From assembly GCA_016206755.1 (NCBI GenBank), contig JACQQZ010000047.1:1-6886 (forward strand): a stretch of DNA of 6,886 nucleotides, written 5' to 3'. This document shows, one piece after another, positions 1 to 5,067 of the stretch. Every line of letters begins with the position of its first letter. Position 1 is the stretch's first letter. The notes under the pieces are model-generated. The model saw nothing but the letters and a program-made list of their open reading frames with translations, did no database searches and was not told the origin of the DNA. The DNA comes from Candidatus Omnitrophota bacterium (GTDB lineage: Bacteria > Omnitrophota > Gorgyraeia > 1-14-0-20-64-10 > JACQQZ01). The position numbers and the translations under genes are program-made.

Positions 1-37
1 CATTCGCTTTGCTCAGGGGCACCCGCCGAGCACCGCT

Positions 38-112
38 CGTACAGCGGTACCGTTTCCGGGAGTGCCAGGTTCCCCCGTGAAACTGGCACTCCCGGAAACG
101 GTACCGCTTGCG
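38..112 (-). repeat. Palindromic repeat element, copy 1 (long hairpin)
   Basis: Bases 43-72 pair with 79-108, giving 30 positions with a single mismatch (g69 against a82) and a 6-base loop at 73-78. Each foot carries GCGGTACCG. The reverse complement of 38-112 matches 4974-5048 at 72 of 75 positions, and identity stops sharply at both ends (base 37 and base 113 differ), so this is a defined element rather than a chance hairpin. It is placed on the minus strand because it is inverted relative to copy 2. No T-run follows the stem on either strand, so it is not a standard intrinsic terminator. It resembles REPIN or MITE elements, which are short palindromes moved in trans by a transposase. No transposase is present here, so the mobility assignment is inference. 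Confidence 0.9.
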
Positions 113-145
113 CTCTTGCGGGTTATCCCCTTTCGCAGCGAACGA

Positions 146-159
146 TCTAAATTCTAAAT
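146..159 (+). repeat. Tandem 7-mer TCTAAAT x2 at the aroK start
   Basis: TCTAAAT occurs at 146-152 and again directly at 153-159, the second copy running into the ATG at 158. The patch is clearly more AT-rich than its surroundings. It could be an AT-rich -10 or translation-initiation region for aroK, because no Shine-Dalgarno sequence is visible upstream, but no convincing -35 box lies at the right distance. It may be coincidental. Confidence 0.35.
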
Positions 160-673
160 GGCTATGCCTAAAAATATCGTTTTGGTTGGATTTATGGGGA
201 CGGGGAAAAGCGTTGTGGGCAAGAAGCTTGCCCAACAGCTCAAGTACGGCTTCGTCGATACGGATGAGATCATCCAGGCCGAGTGCCGGCGCCCCATCCG
301 GAAAATTTTTGCCGAAGAGGGCGAATCCCGTTTTCGTCAGATGGAGCGCGAAGTGATCGAACGCGCGGCCGCCAAAGACCATCAAGTGATTGCCACCGGC
401 GGGGGTGCCATCATCGATGACCAAAATTTCCAAGCGCTCAAGCGCAACGGTTGGATCGTGTGGCTCAAAGCGGAGCCGGATGTGATTTTGCAGCGGGTCG
501 GAGATGCCGCTTCGCGGCCGTTGCTCGACATCGAAGACCCCAAATCTCAAATTGAGCGACTTTTGAATTTAAGGCGAGCCGCCTATTCCAAGGCGGATGC
601 CGCCGTGGAAACTTCCCGCCGCAACATCGATGAGGTGGTTCAGGAGATCGTCAAACTGGTGTTCCCCGCTTAA
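158..673 (+). CDS. aroK: Shikimate kinase
   Basis: Cytosolic enzyme that phosphorylates shikimate at the 3-hydroxyl with ATP, the fifth step of the chorismate pathway to aromatic amino acids. At 171 aa it has the normal length of the family. Visible motifs in order: P-loop GFMGTGKS (residues 11-18), the shikimate-binding DTD (34-36), the GE..FR segment with R60, the GGG shikimate-binding turn (81-83), the lid motif ASRPLL with R120, and R139 of the R...Y motif. Unusually, the position after the DTDE helix that is often Gly is Arg (CRRPI, 43-47). The start may be ATG 158 or ATG 164; the latter gives MPKNIVLVG, which is equally typical. Neither has a Shine-Dalgarno sequence, so initiation may be leaderless or weak. 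It is first in the visible gene string, 32 bases before dprA. Confidence 0.95.
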   Translation: MAMPKNIVLVGFMGTGKSVVGKKLAQQLKYGFVDTDEIIQAECRRPIRKIFAEEGESRFRQMEREVIERAAAKDHQVIATGGGAIIDDQNFQALKRNGWIVWLKAEPDVILQRVGDAASRPLLDIEDPKSQIERLLNLRRAAYSKADAAVETSRRNIDEVVQEIVKLVFPA

Positions 674-692
674 TCGTAACTTCCCCTGCTTA

Positions 693-698
693 GAAAGG
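693..698 (+). promoter_or_regulatory. Ribosome binding site of dprA
   Basis: GAAAGG lies 7 bases before ATG 706. It supports 706 as the dprA start and shows that dprA is initiated independently of aroK, whose stop is at 671-673. Confidence 0.6.
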
Positions 699-705
699 CG
701 AAGCG

Positions 706-1797
706 ATGGTTTCAGATTCACAGAAGTTTCTGTTGCAGCTGATGGGAGCCGGCGTCACGCCCGGTCGAATCAGGGAACTGCTGGACGAGTGCGCGACGGC
801 ACAGGCGGCGTGGGAGGCCGGGCCTGACCGCTGGTGGGTGGGCCGGTGGCTTCAATACAAGCCGGAGCGATCCCCTGTTTTTCCTTGGCAAGAGGAAGTG
901 GAGCTGGCCGCCCGGCGCGGCGCAAAAATCCTCACGTTGTGCGATCCGGAATACCCCGCATCTCTGAAAGCGATTCACACTCCGCCTCCGCTGTTGTATC
1001 TCTGGGGCGATCTCTTGCCGGAAGATTCGGCAGCCGTCGCCGTCGTCGGTTCGCGCGCGGCATCCGTCCATGGCCTCCATGTGGCGCAGAAACTGGGTTT
1101 TGATCTGGCTGCGCACGGGGTGACGGTGGTTTCCGGATTGGCACAGGGCATCGATTCGGCCGCGCACCGCGGAGCCCTCAAGGCCGGCGGGCGCACGCTG
1201 GCTGTTTTGGGCAGCGGATTGGATTATATTTTTCCGCAGGATCATCGGGGATTGGCCGAGCAAGTTTCAAAACAAGGGGCTGTGATCTCGGAATTCCCGA
1301 TGCGGTCATCACCGCTCCGAGAAAACTTCCCCAGGCGAAACCGGATTATTTCCGGGCTCAGCTTGGGGGTCGTGGTGGTTGAAGCCGCCCAGCGCAGCGG
1401 CGCTCTGATTACGGCCAACTTTGCCTTGGAGCAGGGGAAAGAAGTCTTTGCCGTTCCGGGACTGGCCGGAACGCCTGCGGCACGCGGCACAAACCGGCTA
1501 TTGAAGGATGGGGCCCGGCTTGTGGAAACCGCACAAGACATCTTTGAGGAATTGCACGAATCTTTAAAGGGCTGCTTGCCTCATCGGGAAGAGAGCGGGG
1601 CCGGCTCATTGCCTCGGTTGACATCCGAGGAAGCCGCAGTGTATGCTCGCTTGACGGATGTGCCTGTGACGATGGATTGGGTGGCAGCTCAGACGAATCA
1701 GCCGGCCGCTGTTCTTTTGGGTTTGTTGCTGGGGATGGAGCTCAAAGGATGGGTTCGCCAATTGTCCGGTCAAAGATTTGTCAGGGCAACGCCATGA
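706..1797 (+). CDS. dprA: DNA processing protein DprA (Smf family)
   Basis: Cytosolic protein that binds incoming single-stranded DNA during natural transformation and loads RecA. It is widespread also in bacteria not known to be competent. The product is 363 aa, normal for a three-part DprA. Residues 1-75 form a SAM/HhH-like N-terminal region. The Rossmann-like core runs from about 80 to 285, with VGSR (114-117), SGLAQGID (143-150), AVLGSGLDYIFP (166-177), the ENFPRRNRIISGLS segment (206-219), SGALITA (231-237) and FAVPG (248-252). Residues about 305-360 look like the DprA winged-helix domain. Its stop TGA overlaps the thiS start (ATGA), implying coupled translation. The dprA-topA-xer grouping is common in bacteria, with thiS as an insertion here. 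I see no other competence genes, so its role in uptake is inferred from the family only. Confidence 0.96.
   Translation: MVSDSQKFLLQLMGAGVTPGRIRELLDECATAQAAWEAGPDRWWVGRWLQYKPERSPVFPWQEEVELAARRGAKILTLCDPEYPASLKAIHTPPPLLYLWGDLLPEDSAAVAVVGSRAASVHGLHVAQKLGFDLAAHGVTVVSGLAQGIDSAAHRGALKAGGRTLAVLGSGLDYIFPQDHRGLAEQVSKQGAVISEFPMRSSPLRENFPRRNRIISGLSLGVVVVEAAQRSGALITANFALEQGKEVFAVPGLAGTPAARGTNRLLKDGARLVETAQDIFEELHESLKGCLPHREESGAGSLPRLTSEEAAVYARLTDVPVTMDWVAAQTNQPAAVLLGLLLGMELKGWVRQLSGQRFVRATP
1618..1647 (+). promoter_or_regulatory. Possible internal promoter before thiS/topA
   Basis: A perfect TTGACA (1618-1623) is followed after 18 bases by TATGCT (1642-1647), which matches TATAAT at four of six positions. 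It lies inside the dprA coding sequence about 150 bases before thiS, where a promoter for thiS-topA-xerC would be sensible. It is also fully explained by dprA codons (Leu-Thr ... Tyr-Ala), and a match of this quality could arise by chance in a window this size. Confidence 0.15.
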
Positions 1798-1997
1798 AAA
1801 TCGCAGTCAATGGTGAGCATCGGGACATTCCCGAGGGGATGAGCGTCCGGCAGCTTTTGGAAATGCTGGGAGTCAATCCTCTCCTGGTGGCTGTGGAGCT
1901 GAACGTTGATATTTTATCGCGCGGACAGTATGCATCGGCGCGATTGAAAGAAGGAGATCAAGTGGAAATCGTCCACATGGTGGGAGGGGGGGCGTGA
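1794..1997 (+). CDS. thiS: ThiS-like sulfur carrier protein (ubiquitin fold)
   Basis: Small 67-aa beta-grasp protein. ThiS is adenylated at its C-terminal glycine by ThiF and converted to a thiocarboxylate, which supplies sulfur to ThiG for the thiazole of thiamin. The family pattern is clear: an N-terminal strand MKIAVNGE, the helix start SVRQLLEMLG (17-26), VAVELN (32-37), R43, then LKEGDQVEIVHMVGGG (51-66). An upstream in-frame ATG exists at 1677, but 1794 is chosen because the family starts there, AGGG lies 7 bases upstream (1783-1786), and the ATG overlaps the dprA stop. The product ends Gly-Gly-Gly-Ala, with one residue beyond the expected terminal Gly-Gly. No other thiamin gene is visible. 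It could instead serve another sulfur-transfer pathway such as HcyS-type homocysteine synthesis; the sequence alone does not decide. Confidence 0.88.
   Translation: MKIAVNGEHRDIPEGMSVRQLLEMLGVNPLLVAVELNVDILSRGQYASARLKEGDQVEIVHMVGGGA
1982..1987 (+). promoter_or_regulatory. Strong ribosome binding site of topA inside thiS
   Basis: GGGAGG lies 6 bases before GTG 1994. It is built from the last Val-Gly-Gly codons of thiS, so the glycine tail of the carrier and the topA Shine-Dalgarno share the same bases. This decides the GTG start of topA. Confidence 0.7.
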
Positions 1998-4078
1998 AGA
2001 AAACCCCGAAAACTCAAAAAACTACAGCCGGGAACGATGGGTTGGCCCTGGTCATCGTCGAGTCTCCGACGAAAGCCAAGACCTTGAACCGTTTCTTGGC
2101 GGGGCGCTACCGGGTCATTGCCTCCCAAGGGCATGTGATGGACCTTCCTTCCAGCTCCATGGGCATTGACGTCGAGCATGATTTCACGCCGAAGTACGTC
2201 GTCATTAAAAAGCGAAAGCCCCTCGTCAAAGAGTTGAAAGCCGAAGCCAAAGATGTCAAAGAACTCTGGCTGGCCACCGATCCTGACCGTGAAGGCGAAG
2301 CGATCAGTTGGCATTTGAGCAATCTGTTGGGCGAGGGAAAGAAAGTTCAGCGCGCGGTGTTCCATGAGATTACACCCCATGCCATTGAGGAGGCGTTTCA
2401 GCATCCTCAAGCCATTGACATGAGCAAGGTCAACGCGCAACAGGCCCGCCGCGTCCTGGACCGTTTGGTCGGCTACAGCATCAGTCCTCTGCTGTGGCAG
2501 AAAGTCAGCCGCGGTTTGAGCGCCGGCCGCGTTCAGTCCGTGACGGTGCGGCTCATCGTTGACCGGGAGCGGGAAATCCGCGCTTTCAAGCCGCGCGAGT
2601 ATTGGTCGATCGAAGCCACGCTGACTCCTGAAAAGAAGGAGCATCCCTTCACGGCGCAATTGGTCAAGATCGGCGAAGAAGATCTGGAGTTGAAGAATCA
2701 AGCTCAGAGCGATCGGTTGGTGGAAATTTTAAAATCGGCGGCTTATTCCGTCGACAAGGTCACCGAATCGCAGCGCAAACGCAACCCGCTGCCTCCTTTT
2801 ACGACCAGCACCTTGCAGCAGGAGTCTTACCACAAACTTCGATACTCGGCCTCCCGAACCATGCGCATTGCCCAGCAGTTGTACGAAGGAATCGAGCTGG
2901 GAGAGGAGGGTCCGACGGGGCTGATCACCTACATGCGCACCGACTCGGTTCGTTTGGCGGAGGATGCCGAAAAGAGCATCCGCGCAACCATCGAGAAAAA
3001 ATTCGGGAAACCCTATCTGCCGGATGCCCCCAGGCGTTACAAATCCCGCAAGGGGGCTCAGGAGGCGCACGAAGCCATTCGCGTCACCGACATCGAGCGC
3101 GCGCCTGAAAACATCAAATCGTATCTGACCCCGGATCAGTTGAAATTGTATCAGCTCATTTGGTCCAGGACGTTGGCATCCCAAATGAACCCGTCCATTT
3201 CCAAAGTAACCGCCGTCGACATTCGCGCAACGGCCGAAAAAGCGAAACCGTCGGCGTACCAATTCCGCGCGACAGGAACGCAGATGGTATTCGATGGTTT
3301 TACGGCTGCGTATGCCGTCGCGGAAGAGGAGTCCGACGATGCGCCAAAATCGCAATTGCTGCCGGCCTTAACCGCTCAAGAAATCCTGAAACTTCTGAGG
3401 ATCGCCCCGGAGCAGCATTTTACAAAACCGCCCCCGCGATACTCCGACGCTTCTTTGGTCAAGACATTGGAAGAGCTGGGGATCGGCCGGCCCTCCACCT
3501 ACGCCCCGACCATCCATACGATTCTTGATCGCAATTATGTTCAGCGCCAGGCCGCCGCCCTGATGCCCACGGAACTCGGTGAAATTGTGACCGATCTCTT
3601 GGTGCAGCATTTTCCCGCCATCCTCGATACAAAATTCACCGCTCAGATGGAAGGGGAATTGGACGGGGTTGAAGAAGGAAAGATGGATTGGGTCAAATGC
3701 GTCAGGGAATTTTACGCTCCTTTTCAAGGCGCAGTGGCGCAAGCCCAGGCCGGCATGGAGTCGGTGAAGAAGCAGGTCGTGGAAACAGGTGAGAGTTGTC
3801 CCCAATGCCAGCGGCCCATCGTGATCAAATGGGGCCGGCATGGAAAGTTCTTAAGCTGTTCCGGCTTTCCGGAATGCAAATATGCCAAGACGATCACCAC
3901 CGGCGTGAAATGCCCCGAGCCCAACTGTACCGGAGAGCTCGTTGCGCGCCGCTCCAAACGAGGCAGTTTTTACGGGTGCAGCAGTTACCCCGACTGCCGC
4001 CACGTTCAGAAGACATTGCAACCTTCACCGAATACGGATTCTTCGAGCGCGGATTCCTCGCCGGCCATCGCCGAGTGA
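1994..4078 (+). CDS. topA: DNA topoisomerase I (type IA)
   Basis: Relaxes negatively supercoiled DNA by cutting one strand through a 5'-phosphotyrosine. The product is 694 aa, similar to shorter bacterial TopA proteins. The TOPRIM domain at about 18-130 carries VESPTKAKT with E23, and the metal-binding DPDREGE with D96, D98 and E100. QQARRVLDRLVGY (149-161) and SAGRVQSV (176-183) follow. The catalytic tyrosine is Y313 in ITYMRTDS, with R315 beside it. The ELGIGRPSTYAPTI segment (494-507) is typical. Two C-terminal C4 zinc ribbons are seen: C602, C605, C622, C628 and C640, C645, C662, C668. The tail from about 675 is Ser/Pro-rich and probably disordered. Translation starts at GTG, overlapping the thiS stop (GTGA), with a strong Shine-Dalgarno. 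All catalytic residues I can check are present. Confidence 0.98.
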   Translation: MKKTPKTQKTTAGNDGLALVIVESPTKAKTLNRFLAGRYRVIASQGHVMDLPSSSMGIDVEHDFTPKYVVIKKRKPLVKELKAEAKDVKELWLATDPDREGEAISWHLSNLLGEGKKVQRAVFHEITPHAIEEAFQHPQAIDMSKVNAQQARRVLDRLVGYSISPLLWQKVSRGLSAGRVQSVTVRLIVDREREIRAFKPREYWSIEATLTPEKKEHPFTAQLVKIGEEDLELKNQAQSDRLVEILKSAAYSVDKVTESQRKRNPLPPFTTSTLQQESYHKLRYSASRTMRIAQQLYEGIELGEEGPTGLITYMRTDSVRLAEDAEKSIRATIEKKFGKPYLPDAPRRYKSRKGAQEAHEAIRVTDIERAPENIKSYLTPDQLKLYQLIWSRTLASQMNPSISKVTAVDIRATAEKAKPSAYQFRATGTQMVFDGFTAAYAVAEEESDDAPKSQLLPALTAQEILKLLRIAPEQHFTKPPPRYSDASLVKTLEELGIGRPSTYAPTIHTILDRNYVQRQAAALMPTELGEIVTDLLVQHFPAILDTKFTAQMEGELDGVEEGKMDWVKCVREFYAPFQGAVAQAQAGMESVKKQVVETGESCPQCQRPIVIKWGRHGKFLSCSGFPECKYAKTITTGVKCPEPNCTGELVARRSKRGSFYGCSSYPDCRHVQKTLQPSPNTDSSSADSSPAIAE

Positions 4079-4081
4079 TGC

Positions 4082-4969
4082 GTGATGGACCCCTGCATCG
4101 GGAAATTTCTTACCTACCTTCAAGTGGAGCGCAACGCCTCCGATCACACCTTGCGCAGCTACGGGCATGACCTGCAAGGTTTGGCGGATTCTGCCGCACA
4201 TGCCTTCAAAGAAAAACAAGTCCCGTGGGCCAAAGTGGATTTGCTCATTCTGCGCCAATGGGCGGCCGGCCTGCGCTCCAGCGGAAAGGCAAAAAGCTCC
4301 GTTGCGCGCCAGACCGCCGCCGCGCGCAGCTTCTTTAAATTCTTAACGCGCGAGGGAATCGTTTCTTCCAATCCTGCGGCGGGCTTGATCAGTCCCAAGC
4401 GGGACAAAAAACTCCCTGTTTTCTTGGGCGTGGCCGATGTTGCAAAATTATTGGAAGCCCCGGACAGCTCCGATCCGGCAGGGGCTCGCGATCGCGCCAT
4501 TCTGGAGCTTCTTTATTCGACGGGGATGCGCGTCGGCGAGTTGGTGGGTCTGCGCATTCAAGACGTGGATTTGATCGGCGGCGTCGCGAAAGTGGCAGGC
4601 AAAGGCAAGAAGGAACGAATGGTCCCCATTGGGAATCCCGCCCTGAAAGCGTTGCACCGGTACATCGAGCCCCGTCCCAAACCGTCTCCCTCCAGTCCCA
4701 TTTTCCTCAATCCAGCGGGAAGGCGGTTGACCGATCGCAGCGTGCGAAGAATTTTGAGCAAGTATCTTTTAAAGGCGGCCTTGCAGGAAAAGGTTTCGCC
4801 GCACACTTTGCGCCATTCGTTTGCCACGCACCTGTTGGATCGCGGGGCGGATCTGAGATCCGTTCAAGAATTACTCGGACACGCCAGTTTGTCGACGACA
4901 CAAGTCTATACCCATGTTACTACGGAGCGCCTCAAATCCGTTTACGACAAGACACACCCTCGCGCATGA
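4082..4969 (+). CDS. xerC: Tyrosine recombinase, XerC-like
   Basis: Site-specific recombinase of the Xer type, which resolves chromosome dimers at dif with a partner recombinase. The product is 295 aa, the usual Xer length. The N-terminal SAM-like core-binding domain covers about 1-100 (FLTYLQVERNASDHTLRSY). The catalytic domain shows R150 (TGMRVGEL), K174 (GKGKKER), H241 and R244 (HTLRHSFATH), H267 (LLGHASL) and nucleophile Y276 (TTQVYTHV), so the full R-K-H-R-H-Y set is present. DLRSVQELLGH is closer to XerC than to the XerD pattern VVQMLLGH, and a position after topA is common for xerC; the C/D choice is not certain. The start may be GTG 4082 or ATG 4085, only a few bases after the topA stop, so reinitiation is likely. 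Repeat copy 2 begins 5 bases after its stop. Confidence 0.93.
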   Translation: MMDPCIGKFLTYLQVERNASDHTLRSYGHDLQGLADSAAHAFKEKQVPWAKVDLLILRQWAAGLRSSGKAKSSVARQTAAARSFFKFLTREGIVSSNPAAGLISPKRDKKLPVFLGVADVAKLLEAPDSSDPAGARDRAILELLYSTGMRVGELVGLRIQDVDLIGGVAKVAGKGKKERMVPIGNPALKALHRYIEPRPKPSPSSPIFLNPAGRRLTDRSVRRILSKYLLKAALQEKVSPHTLRHSFATHLLDRGADLRSVQELLGHASLSTTQVYTHVTTERLKSVYDKTHPRA

Positions 4970-4973
4970 ACAA

Positions 4974-5048
4974 CGCAAGCGGTACCGTTTCCGGGAGTGC
5001 CAGGTTCAAGTGGGAACCTGGCACTCCCGGAAACGGTACCGCTGTACG
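4974..5048 (+). repeat. Palindromic repeat element, copy 2 (perfect 30-bp hairpin)
   Basis: Bases 4978-5007 pair perfectly with 5014-5043 around the 6-base loop AAGTGG (5008-5013). The match to the reverse complement of 38-112 is 72 of 75, the differences lying at 5004, 5009 and 5011, in or near the loop. The element fills most of the xerC-waaA gap, ending 19 bases before the chosen waaA start. In the mRNA this would be a very stable hairpin between the recombinase and LPS genes, which could lower readthrough, protect upstream mRNA from 3' exonucleases or affect waaA initiation. No U-run follows it. A short tail GAGCGAAAGCGAG (5051-5063) separates it from waaA. A REPIN/MITE-type identity is inferred from structure. 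Confidence 0.92.
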
Positions 5049-5067
5049 CCGAGCGAAAGCGAGCAGT

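Noticed and set aside
27..39. Small inverted repeat CGAGC-ACC-GCTCG left of copy 1
   Set aside because: A 5-bp stem is easily found by chance in GC-rich DNA and is not shared with the flank of copy 2.
1677..1793. Upstream ATG extending thiS by 39 codons
   Set aside because: The extension lies inside the dprA winged-helix coding region in another frame, and the ThiS family starts at the MKIAVNGE strand (1794), which has its own Shine-Dalgarno and ATGA coupling.
1958..3355. Two long minus-strand frames (about 247 and 208 codons) opposite topA
   Set aside because: They lie wholly across conserved topA coding sequence and show no family motifs, so they are shadow frames.
4974..5048. dif/Xer recombination site beside xerC
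   Set aside because: A dif site is about 28 bases with two 11-base half-sites and a short centre. This is a 30-bp-arm palindrome present twice within 5 kb, so a repeat element fits better.
38..5048. Composite transposon with the two repeats as ends
   Set aside because: The enclosed genes are housekeeping genes with no transposase, and no target duplication is seen. The XerC-like protein has normal chromosomal Xer features.
4978..5050. Intrinsic (rho-independent) terminator after xerC
   Set aside because: The hairpin is strong but far longer than usual, and no T-run follows on either strand.
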